46,478 nt of DNA, taken from the NCBI GenBank assembly GCA_018676675.1, contig JABHEG010000294.1, positions 1 through 46,478 on the forward strand, given 5' to 3'. Shown one piece after another: positions 39,710 through 46,478 of the stretch. Both the position numbers and the translations under genes were made by a program. Source of the DNA: Lentisphaerota bacterium (GTDB lineage: Bacteria; Verrucomicrobiota; Lentisphaeria; Oligosphaerales; JABHEG01). The notes under the pieces were generated by a model. It worked only from the letters and a program-made list of their open reading frames with translations, did not search any database and was not told the origin of the DNA. Within the stretch, counting starts at the first letter, position 1. Each line of letters starts with the position of its first letter.

Positions 39710-41239
39710 ATGGAATTAGCACGGACAATCATCAGGCGTGGGATCGCGGTTGCGGAACCGTGTGGGCATGATCGGTGGCGTCCCATTCTGCTTCCGGGGC
39801 TCGTCGGTATGGTTGTGCTGGTTGGCAACTGGTACGGTGACATCGCATCGAGCAGAGCGGTCGGGCTGGCGGTATTCGCGATCATGGCGTATGTGGGATT
39901 GTTCAGCGCCGGGCTGGTGGGAGCCTGTGCCGCTGCCCCCGTGGCTGCTCGAGGGCGTGAGGACGGGGCCCTCCATCTGCTGTGGCTGACCAACGTTTCT
40001 GCTTGGGAGTTCGGCTTCGGGCTTCTTGTCGTCGGGGCCATTCGGGCCACGCGCCTTGTGCTGTCGGTGCTGCCCGTTTTCATCCTCTGTGTCAGCTTGG
40101 GGGGCGTGAGTGCCCTGCAGGTCCTGCAGGCCCTCATGGCCATGTTGGCGACGGCGTTCCTGGGGACGTGCCTTGGCCTTGCCGTGTCCATGCGGGCTCC
40201 GGGCAGGCGGTCAGCTTTGGGGCAGGCGTTTGCCGGCGCGTTGTGCCTTTTCCTGGTTCCGGCGTGCCTGGATATTGCTGCAAAGGCGTTCCTGCCGACC
40301 GGGGCGTGGGGACGGCGGGTGGTTGATGCCCTGTTGCCACATGTCTCCCCGCACCACCTGCTCTACCACGTGTATGGTGGGGCTCCGCCTTTGGGGGGAA
40401 CCGGGTATGTGCTCTACACTCTCGTGCTCGGTTTCCTCTTGATGCTTTGGGGAGGGAGACGTCTGTTCGCCTACAATGACGTTCGGGAACGCGTTTCCCG
40501 GGCCAAGCGGGTTGGCGGTCGAGACAGATTTGCTTCGAGCAATCCCGTCTTAACGTGGGAGGCGACGGTGTCTGCCCGGAAAACGTGGTTCCTTTTTGTT
40601 GCGAGCATTGTAGGCACGGTTGCTGTTGTGGGGCAGTCGCCCCTGACGTGGACGGATTTGGGACTATGTGTGGCTGTCATGTCGGGGGCCGTCTTTGCTC
40701 TGCAGGTTCTGTTCGCGTGTTGCCGGGTTCTGGTTGGTCAATCACGGGAGCGTGTTCATGAAGTGTTGGCGCTGACTGATCTGTCGATCGACGAGGTCAT
40801 TTTTGGCCAGATTCTCGGCCGTGCCCGGGTGTGTCTTCCGTGGTTTTGGTGCGCCATGGGGGGACTGCTCGCTGAGGGGGTCGTCCGTGGAGAATGGCTG
40901 GCCTTGGGGAACGTTTTCCTCCTTTACACCGTCGCTCTGTGCTGCGATGCCATTGTAGCGATCTTCCTGGCCCTGCGCACAGGACCGACCCTGGCGGTTG
41001 GCGCCAGTTGCCTGTTGGTCGCTGTATGGTGTGTTGTCGTTGCACCGTCCGCCATGGGACGAGGCAGCTTGCTTATTACGCCATTTATCGCGATTGCGCA
41101 CGTTTGGCTGGGATGGATGTTCTTCCCGAAAGTGCTTGGTGAGTTCCGCGGTGTCGGGGCGATCGATCAGATCGAGGAACGGCTCAACCGCCGCAAGATG
41201 GGATCAAAGAGCGATGACTCTCCGTCTAAGAGCGGGTAG
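39710..41239 (+). CDS. ABC-2 type transporter permease
   Basis: A polytopic membrane protein of about 509 aa, with roughly ten hydrophobic helices in two blocks (about 30-250 and 290-480) separated by a polar stretch. It has no signal peptide and lacks the EAA loop of importers, as expected for ABC-2 exporters. The start is uncertain: ATG 39710, GTG 39704 and GTG 39707 are in frame and all have weak ribosome sites. It lies directly after the ATPase gene and is followed by the pectate lyase gene. Together with the preceding membrane protein it may export an envelope component or glycan. Confidence 0.78.
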   Translation: MELARTIIRRGIAVAEPCGHDRWRPILLPGLVGMVVLVGNWYGDIASSRAVGLAVFAIMAYVGLFSAGLVGACAAAPVAARGREDGALHLLWLTNVSAWEFGFGLLVVGAIRATRLVLSVLPVFILCVSLGGVSALQVLQALMAMLATAFLGTCLGLAVSMRAPGRRSALGQAFAGALCLFLVPACLDIAAKAFLPTGAWGRRVVDALLPHVSPHHLLYHVYGGAPPLGGTGYVLYTLVLGFLLMLWGGRRLFAYNDVRERVSRAKRVGGRDRFASSNPVLTWEATVSARKTWFLFVASIVGTVAVVGQSPLTWTDLGLCVAVMSGAVFALQVLFACCRVLVGQSRERVHEVLALTDLSIDEVIFGQILGRARVCLPWFWCAMGGLLAEGVVRGEWLALGNVFLLYTVALCCDAIVAIFLALRTGPTLAVGASCLLVAVWCVVVAPSAMGRGSLLITPFIAIAHVWLGWMFFPKVLGEFRGVGAIDQIEERLNRRKMGSKSDDSPSKSG

Positions 41240-41283
41240 TGTCACGTTCACGTGGTCACATCCAGATGGACAGGAGTGCAGGA

Positions 41284-42738
41284 ATGGTCTCGAAGCGACT
41301 GTTGGGCGTTCTGCTGACGGCGTGCTGTGGGTGCGTATGGACATCGGCTGGGGGCGAGCTCTGCGCTCGGGCTGAGGCAGGGATGCGGAAAGCAGGCGTC
41401 CACTGGGCCCGCAAGGTGGCGTCCCATGGCGGGTTTGTGTGGGAATACAGCACCGACTTTGTGACCCGACGTCGAGGGGAGAGTGGGGACTTGCCGCTGA
41501 GCACGGTGTGGGTGCAGGCCGGCACTCCCATGGTTGGGGAGGTCTTCCTGAGGGTGTATGAGGTCACCAACGATGCGGTATTCCTGGAAGCCGCTGTTGC
41601 CGCTGCTCGGTGCCTGGCGTGGGGGCAGTTGGCGTCGGGGGGGTGGACCTACAGCATTGAGTTTGACCTCACGAGGAACAGGCACCGGTATCACCACCTA
41701 TCAGCAGAGCAGGCGAAAGGCCTGCGTAACACAACGACGTTTGACGACAACAATACGCAGAGCGCGACCCGTTTTCTGATGCACGTGGACGAGCATGTGG
41801 ATGACGTGGAAGTCACCGCTGCAATTGATCGTGCCCTGGCGTGTTTCCTCGCGGCGCAGTACGGAGAGGGGGCCTGGGATGGGGCCTGGCCCCAACGCTA
41901 TCCGCCCCCGAAGAAAGGCTATGGTGCGTACCCCACGTACAACGACAACACGATGAGCGATTGCGTCAAGACCGTCCTCCATGCCTACCGGCAATACGGG
42001 AAGGCTGAGTATCTGGCGAGTGTGAAACGCTGTCTGGCGTTCTATCTGCGTTCGCAGCAACCCGATCCCCAGGGCGTATGGGCGCAGCAGTATGACCGGG
42101 ACCTGAAGCCTGCCTGGGCACGTCGCTTCGAGCCCCCTTCGGTCACCGGAGCCGAGTCCTGTGGCAACGCTCGGCTGTTGATGGATATGTTCCTGGAATT
42201 CGGCGATCCGCAGTACCTGGCAGCAGTCGGTCGGGCTGTGGACTGGTACCGGCGGTCACGGATCGGGGGAAGTGAGACGAGCGGCAGGTGGGCACGCTTC
42301 TACGAGCTGGGCACGAACAGACCGCTCTATTTCACCAGGACCTACAAACTGGTTTACACCGACGATGACCTGCCCGTTCACTACTCGTTCAGGAGCCACT
42401 ATGGCGTGGACGATATGATCAAACGTTACGAGGCATTGAGGAAAAAAGGACGGGAAGCCCAGATTCGGGCCAGGGAGCGTCGACGGTCGCAGGCTGAGTG
42501 GCGTGAGAGGATGGCCGGCTTGATCCCCAAAGTGGAGGCCATCCTGGCGGCTCAGGATGATCTTGGGCGCTGGGTGAAAGTGGTGCCGCAGCGGAATCTG
42601 AAGCGTGACAAGGACGGGCGCATCAGTTACGAGGAGAACACGAAGAAACCCCTCCCCATGATCTACTCGAGGACCCTCGTCCGAAACATGAGACTATTGG
42701 CGGATTATGCTGAAGCGAGTCGGGCTTCTGCGGAGTAG
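41284..42738 (+). CDS. secreted PL10-like pectate lyase
   Basis: A 484-aa protein. ATG 41284 follows SD aggag (41272-41276) and begins a signal peptide (L-L-G-V-L-L-T-A-C-C-G-C); the Cys after the hydrophobic run makes a lipoprotein possible. The (alpha/alpha)-toroid pattern of PL10 is clear: G-A-W-P-Q-R-Y-P, Y-N-D-N-T-M-S-D, and A-R-R-F-E-P-P-S-V-T-G-A-E-S, which match the conserved catalytic and Ca2+-site regions of PL10 pectate lyases. Length is slightly above the catalytic domain alone, the extra being a charged C-terminal tail from about 390. It cleaves polygalacturonate by beta-elimination with Ca2+ in the family. The location after an ABC exporter may be coincidental, as it is 44 nt downstream and may be co-transcribed. 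Confidence 0.85.
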   Translation: MVSKRLLGVLLTACCGCVWTSAGGELCARAEAGMRKAGVHWARKVASHGGFVWEYSTDFVTRRRGESGDLPLSTVWVQAGTPMVGEVFLRVYEVTNDAVFLEAAVAAARCLAWGQLASGGWTYSIEFDLTRNRHRYHHLSAEQAKGLRNTTTFDDNNTQSATRFLMHVDEHVDDVEVTAAIDRALACFLAAQYGEGAWDGAWPQRYPPPKKGYGAYPTYNDNTMSDCVKTVLHAYRQYGKAEYLASVKRCLAFYLRSQQPDPQGVWAQQYDRDLKPAWARRFEPPSVTGAESCGNARLLMDMFLEFGDPQYLAAVGRAVDWYRRSRIGGSETSGRWARFYELGTNRPLYFTRTYKLVYTDDDLPVHYSFRSHYGVDDMIKRYEALRKKGREAQIRARERRRSQAEWRERMAGLIPKVEAILAAQDDLGRWVKVVPQRNLKRDKDGRISYEENTKKPLPMIYSRTLVRNMRLLADYAEASRASAE

Positions 42739-42943
42739 TCGGGCTTCTGTCAGAAGGACGGCAGCGAAGCGCCAATTGGCGTCCGGGCCCGGCGGCGAGA
42801 TCTGCACGGGGCGGTGGTTTGGTGCCCGTCAGGGCCCTCGCTGCTCCACGGAAGCCGTGAAGCCCGTCTCGCTCTGCTCGGCTCCACAGCACCCGCTTGC
42901 GAGAACAAGGCTTGCCGCACCTCAAGTTCATGAGAAATGTGGG

Positions 42944-43741
42944 TCAGCCATCTGTTTTTCCTTTGTGGAGTTCTCTTCGCACAGTCACTACGCGGTCGGT
43001 GAACCGGGGGTCCAGGAGGTCTCTTGGGCGGGGCAGGTCGTGCATCGATATGTCTGCCAAGACCCGCCCTGGGCGGTCGGACAGGACCACCACGCGATCT
43101 CCCAGCCGAACGGCCTCGTCCAGATTGTGGGTAACGAAGAGGACGGTCAGCCCGAGATCCTGCCAGAGCCTCTCCAGCATCTGCTGGAGCTCGCCGCGAG
43201 CTCGATCATCGAGTGCTCCGAACGGTTCATCCATGAGCAGAAGCTCTGGCTGGATTGCCAGGGCCTGGGCCATCGCCGCACGTTGTCTCATTCCTCCCGA
43301 CAGCTCATAGGGGCGGGCTTGCTCAAAGCCGGAGAGGCCAAGTTCGGACAAGAGGCCGCGCGCGCGAGCTTCTCGTTCCCTCCGTGGCAACCCCTGCATC
43401 GCGAGTGAGAAGGCAACGTTGGCCAGGATGGTTCGCCATGGGAAGAGGTTGTCGCGCTGGAATACGTACCCCACAGTGTGCCCCAACGTCAGACCGGCCG
43501 CGAGTGTGAGCTCACCGGCATCCAACGGAATGAGTCCGGCGACCACATTGAGCAGTGTGGATTTTCCGCATCCTGTCGGGCCGATAAGGGTGACCAGTTC
43601 GCCTTGAGTGACTGTCAGGTCAAGGTGTTCGAACGCGCAGACGCTTCCACCTGACTCCGTGTCGAATGCCTTGGCGGCTCCCCGAACTTGCAGGATGGGC
43701 AGAGCATCTGAGTTGTCAGCAGTGGGGGGCACGTGCGTCAT
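42944..43741 (-). CDS. ABC transporter ATP-binding protein (SsuB/TauB-like)
   Basis: A 265-aa protein whose ATG 43741 overlaps the permease stop by 4 nt (ATGA); the longer frame upstream is the permease gene read in another phase. It has Walker A G-P-T-G-C-G-K-S-T, signature L-S-G-G-M-R-Q-R-A, Walker B L-L-L-M-D-E-P-F-G-A-L-D-D and switch His in F-V-T-H-N, and the Q-loop stretch V-F-Q-R-D-N-L-F-P-W typical of nitrate/sulfonate/taurine-type importers. It is the last gene of the importer operon. The substrate class follows the family, but specificity is unknown. Confidence 0.92.
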   Translation of the reverse strand: MTHVPPTADNSDALPILQVRGAAKAFDTESGGSVCAFEHLDLTVTQGELVTLIGPTGCGKSTLLNVVAGLIPLDAGELTLAAGLTLGHTVGYVFQRDNLFPWRTILANVAFSLAMQGLPRREREARARGLLSELGLSGFEQARPYELSGGMRQRAAMAQALAIQPELLLMDEPFGALDDRARGELQQMLERLWQDLGLTVLFVTHNLDEAVRLGDRVVVLSDRPGRVLADISMHDLPRPRDLLDPRFTDRVVTVRRELHKGKTDG

Positions 43742-44652
43742 TCCTTCCCATGCCAGGCTACGAGTGTGCGCATACTCCGGGTCATAGCCGCACTGAGAAG
43801 TGCCCCCATGCCTCCGATGACGACCATCGCTGCCACGACGCAGGCCATGTCTGATTGGTCTGCGGCATAGATGAGGAAGTACCCGATGCCGCAGTCGCTT
43901 CCCGGGAGCATCTCGGCAGCGATGATCACGAACCAGCATACCCCGATTCCCTGGCGGAGACCCGTGGTGATCATCGGCATTGCCGCAGGCAGACGAACGT
44001 GGAGGAAGGTCTGTGCCGGGCTGGCTCCGAGGGCATGGGCAAGGCGGAGATAGCCGCGATTTACAGACGCGACACCATCGAGCGTATTGATCAGGACCGG
44101 AAAGAACCCGCCCCAGAAGAGCACGAAGAGCATTCCCACCTGGACATGGTCAAGAATTGTGTTCGTGTGCCTGACTCCGGCGAGCTGTGGAAGCGTGGTC
44201 AGCTTGAACACGGCGATGGCAAAAGGGATCCAGGCAATAGGGCAGAGGGGGCGCAGAATCTCCACCACCGGCTCAACGAGGCGCCGAGTCGTCCTGGATG
44301 AGCCCATGACCAGCCCCGCGAGTGTCCCCGCAACGGCTGCAGCCATGAAGCCAATCATGACTCGCAGCACGCTGACTCCCGTATGGCTGACCAGGGACCC
44401 CGTGTTGTAGTGGTCCCGTAGCGGATGAAGCAGTTCATCCCACACGGCTGTTACGGTTGGCAGAACAAACGGCTTGCCGAGGCGAACGGCCGCCAGCTGC
44501 CACAGGAGAATCAAGGCAGCGGGAAGGAGCAGTCCCTGGAAACGGCCGACCCTCAAGCAGCGTTCAGTCTTCCGCTCTGCCGGTTTGAGCGTTGAGGACG
44601 GCGCGTCCGAGCATGGACAGGTCGTACGCTCGTTTTGCGACGGCTGTTTCAT
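43738..44652 (-). CDS. ABC transporter permease (SsuC/TauC-like)
   Basis: A 304-aa protein with about six membrane helices and the importer permease (EAA-like) loop near L-A-H-A-L-G-A-S-P-A-Q-T-F-L-H-V-R-L-P-A. The ATG at 44652 overlaps the substrate-binding protein gene by 89 nt; an in-frame TTG at 44556, just after that gene's stop, is an alternative start and would remove the polar N-terminal 32 residues. No strong ribosome site separates the choices. It pairs with the ATPase at 42944 and the binding protein at 44564 to form an importer of the nitrate/sulfonate/taurine family. Confidence 0.88.
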   Translation of the reverse strand: MKQPSQNERTTCPCSDAPSSTLKPAERKTERCLRVGRFQGLLLPAALILLWQLAAVRLGKPFVLPTVTAVWDELLHPLRDHYNTGSLVSHTGVSVLRVMIGFMAAAVAGTLAGLVMGSSRTTRRLVEPVVEILRPLCPIAWIPFAIAVFKLTTLPQLAGVRHTNTILDHVQVGMLFVLFWGGFFPVLINTLDGVASVNRGYLRLAHALGASPAQTFLHVRLPAAMPMITTGLRQGIGVCWFVIIAAEMLPGSDCGIGYFLIYAADQSDMACVVAAMVVIGGMGALLSAAMTRSMRTLVAWHGKE

Positions 44653-45703
44653 CGAGTCCTTTGAGTTCCTTCTTCAGGATTCCGAGAGCATTCATATGCT
44701 GGATCCAGATTCCCATTGTCCTGTGCCAGCTGTCATTTGCGGCCAGCGAATAACCACTGGTCGGCAGGCTCTTCAGTTCCACAGCTGGCGTTGTGCCGAT
44801 CCAGCGTGCGGCGATTGCGGCCGTGCCGGGGAGATCGCGGTTGATCTGCACGGTCGCGTTGAGCAGGAGGCCGAGAACGACCTCGATCGCGGCTGCCTTC
44901 TCCCTGATGGCATCCGTGCCGGCGGCCACACAGCAGCAGGGATGGTTGAGAAAATCTCCAGGCGGGAGTGCCTCCAGGTCACAGATTGCCTTCAGAATGC
45001 CCTTCTCCTCCCCGATCGCAGGGAAGGGGTTGTTACCTACGTACCCGCTGACGAGGCCGGCAGCGAGAGAGGCATTGAGTTTGGACCCTCCCTTAAGGTT
45101 CACCAAGTGTATCTGTGCATCCGTTTCTCTGGGGTCGCTGCTGAAGCGGAGGCCAGCATGACGGAGGGCTCCCTCAAAGATGACTTTCGCGCAGGCCATG
45201 GGGCTCTTATAGCCAATCCGGATGGGGCGCTTGGTTGCCTGTGAAACTGCCACGAATTCTGACCAGGAAGAGGCGGGAAAGTCCGGGTTGACGACAAACA
45301 CGTCTCCTTTGTTGTGCAACGGGGCGATGAGGCGGATTGGCGCCCCCTTGTCGCATGCCGCGAGTACGGGGGCTGTGCCGCCGAGACCGATGTCGATCGC
45401 CCCCTGGGCCAGGGCCGTGGGCATCTTGGCTCCCCCACCAACTCGGGCGAGCTCCAACTCGGCGAGATGCCTGGAGCCGAGATAGAGGTTGTAACGTTTC
45501 CGGTCCTGAACGCGTTCCAGGCGCGCGCCGTCCTCTGTGGACCACTGTTTGGAGCAGTCGGCTGCGACATACAGTGCGGTGTGGTGGTCATGGCCAACGT
45601 GGCCTACACGCAGGATGACCGGGGCACTTTGGGCGACTGCGACCAACGTGAGGGCGCAGACCGTGCACACGTGAGCGACGCATATGGATGGAGCTTGACT
45701 CAT
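44564..45703 (-). CDS. ABC transporter substrate-binding protein (NMT1/SsuA-like)
   Basis: A 379-aa periplasmic binding protein with a signal peptide (A-H-V-C-T-V-C-A-L-T-L-V-A-V-A-Q-S-A). ATG 45703 follows ggaaagga. The fold marks of the family are L-A-Q-G-A-I-D-I-G-L-G-G-T-A-P and later K-R-P-I-R-I-G-Y-K-S-P. Unusual features are a His-rich N terminus G34-H-V-G-H38-D-H40-H41 and three consecutive Cys at 256-258 after N-H-P, which could bind a metal or form redox bonds. The operon begins with an outer-membrane protein 23 nt upstream. Substrate not identifiable; sulfonate, taurine, pyrimidine precursor or metal-complex uptake are all possible for this superfamily. Confidence 0.9.
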   Translation of the reverse strand: MSQAPSICVAHVCTVCALTLVAVAQSAPVILRVGHVGHDHHTALYVAADCSKQWSTEDGARLERVQDRKRYNLYLGSRHLAELELARVGGGAKMPTALAQGAIDIGLGGTAPVLAACDKGAPIRLIAPLHNKGDVFVVNPDFPASSWSEFVAVSQATKRPIRIGYKSPMACAKVIFEGALRHAGLRFSSDPRETDAQIHLVNLKGGSKLNASLAAGLVSGYVGNNPFPAIGEEKGILKAICDLEALPPGDFLNHPCCCVAAGTDAIREKAAAIEVVLGLLLNATVQINRDLPGTAAIAARWIGTTPAVELKSLPTSGYSLAANDSWHRTMGIWIQHMNALGILKKELKGLDETAVAKRAYDLSMLGRAVLNAQTGRAED

Positions 45704-45726
45704 GGTGGTGTGTTCCTTTCCGAAGT

Positions 45727-46257
45727 TCAGAAGCTGGCGAACAGTTTCATAACCAGTCCAACCTTGTCGCGGTAGGACTCGCTACTGTCAACCGTGAACA
45801 CAGGCCCGACTTTGAAGCTGCACCCCGGACGGAATTTCCAGATGATCCCGGGGATGATGTCGTGGCGTGAGCCCTTGCTCTCCTTGCGGAAGTAGTTGTA
45901 CTCAATGGCAGGCCAGAGTTTCTTGCACGGCTGGTAGAGAATGCCTGCATTTCCCTCAATCATGTGGAGGCCGCCGCTGCTTCCGGTTCGATAGGCGGGG
46001 TTCAGATGGACGCTCACCTTTTTCCATGCTTTCGAGATCTCAGCGGTGAATTTCCACGAGTGACTTCCGGCTCCCATGCGGTTGCTGTCGCCTGAAGCGA
46101 AGTAATACCAGGCATCCACGGACACGCCGGGGAGCGTCTTCGTTTCCTGCAGGACGTTCCACTTCTCGAAGATGAAGGCGTTCGCGAATCCGTTTGTGTC
46201 GAGATGGTCGCGGTGGTCGTTGTCGTTCCAGAAAAACGGGATTCCGAGGGCCAGCAT
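45727..46257 (-). CDS. outer-membrane protein, probably 5'-truncated
   Basis: A frame of 176 aa from the first ATG at 46257, rich in alternating beta-strands and ending in M-K-L-F-A-S-F with a terminal Phe, as in outer-membrane barrels. The reading frame stays open upstream to 46344 and continues a plausible barrel (E-D-D-Y-E-K-V-T-T-T-L-V-A-K-Y-G-W-R-K-S) without any ATG, GTG or TTG before a TGA at 46347-46345. No signal peptide is encoded after 46257. This suggests that the true 5' end is lost or altered. A possible mobile-element end lies 8 bp beyond that stop codon. The gene is 23 nt before the importer operon and would be its first cistron. Similar beta-barrel proteins are annotated as phenol-pathway (MetA-like) or transporter porins, but the family cannot be named safely. 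Confidence 0.65.
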   Translation of the reverse strand: MLALGIPFFWNDNDHRDHLDTNGFANAFIFEKWNVLQETKTLPGVSVDAWYYFASGDSNRMGAGSHSWKFTAEISKAWKKVSVHLNPAYRTGSSGGLHMIEGNAGILYQPCKKLWPAIEYNYFRKESKGSRHDIIPGIIWKFRPGCSFKVGPVFTVDSSESYRDKVGLVMKLFASF

Positions 46258-46354
46258 GTGGCTTTTCCGCCACCCATATTTGGCGACGAGTGTTGTGGTG
46301 ACTTTCTCGTAGTCATCCTCGCCTTGGAGACGGTGATACAGAGCTCAGTGTTCC

Positions 46355-46478
46355 TGTAAAATGAGACGCCCGTTTTTTTCCCGACCGATGGCCGCACCGG
46401 GCGGGCAACCGGTGCAATTGTAAGCAACCTCGGCAAAGGGCTTACAATTGTGGAAACCACCTTACATCCTGTTCTTTC
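46355..46478. mobile_element. possible insertion-element end (tentative)
   Basis: From 46355 the sequence reads TGTAAAATGAGACGCCCG followed by a T-run, resembling the TGT-AA-led ends of IS21-family elements. The broken frame at 46345-46347 ends just outside. The element would extend past the window, so no transposase is visible and the other terminus cannot be compared. Confidence 0.25.
46415..46450. repeat. 11-bp perfect inverted repeat, 14-nt loop
   Basis: caattgtaagc (46415-46425) and gcttacaattg (46440-46450) are exact complements. It could be a hairpin or a transposon-associated internal repeat near the window edge. Confidence 0.6.

Noticed and set aside
42739..42943. Gene or terminator in the gap between the PL10-like gene and the importer ATPase
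   Set aside because: Only a 13-bp direct repeat (agtcgggcttctg) and a weak CTTCT/AGAAG hairpin without T-tract are present.
1..46478. tRNA or rRNA genes
   Set aside because: No cloverleaf-like or rRNA-like segment was recognised in any intergenic region, though this was read by eye only.

Overview
The window reads as a chromosomal segment of a GC-rich, diderm, carbohydrate-degrading bacterium. OmpW-type and other outer-membrane proteins and many signal peptides indicate a Gram-negative envelope. The mix of large PQQ-like propeller proteins, heparinase II/III-like and DUF4091-like proteins, URO-D-like proteins and xylose-isomerase-like TIM barrels is typical of the Planctomycetes-Verrucomicrobia-Lentisphaerae-Kiritimatiellae assemblage. 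This placement is inferred from gene content; no rRNA or other phylogenetic marker is present.

Layout. (1) 1-577 is non-coding and carries a short tandem repeat with a unit of about 57 bp. (2) 584-12703 (+) is a tight catabolic run: a 1654-aa multidomain PQQ-like protein, an amidohydrolase, a GH95-like glycosidase, a heparinase II/III-like lyase and a sugar isomerase-like TIM barrel. (3) 12726-14374 holds ompW with a good promoter and terminator, facing a Bax-inhibitor-1-like membrane protein. (4) 14476-20984 (+) is a second secreted-protein operon: two carbohydrate-binding-like proteins, a DUF4091-type glycosidase-like protein and an esterase, the first three with overlapping ends. (5) 21038-24287 holds folC and a phasin-like gene (-), then a membrane polyferredoxin (+). 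(6) 24324-29398 (-) is the most notable locus: a WXG100-like protein, a coiled-coil protein, a 70-aa protein sharing the W-x-D-x5-F signature, and a 1297-aa membrane-anchored FtsK/SpoIIIE ATPase with three ATPase-like modules. This is a minimal type VII-like (ESX/Ess-like) secretion module. (7) 29583-33452 (-) is a URO-D-like/methyltransferase-like gene and a secreted beta-helix protein. (8) 33836-42738 (+) is a TPR/zinc-peptidase protein, a membrane protein, an ABC-2 ATPase and permease, and a PL10-like pectate lyase. (9) 42944-46344 (-) is a SsuABC/TauABC-like importer operon whose first gene, an outer-membrane protein, looks 5'-truncated next to a possible mobile-element end.

Functionally, the window combines polysaccharide breakdown in and outside the periplasm (propeller scaffold, GH95-like, heparinase-like, DUF4091, esterase, beta-helix, PL10) with downstream sugar processing (amidohydrolase, isomerase). 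It also encodes envelope transport and a probable contact or protein-secretion apparatus. No rRNA, tRNA, CRISPR array or complete transposase gene was recognised. Starts were moved from the longest open frame to internal ATGs wherever a Shine-Dalgarno (SD) sequence or signal peptide supported this.
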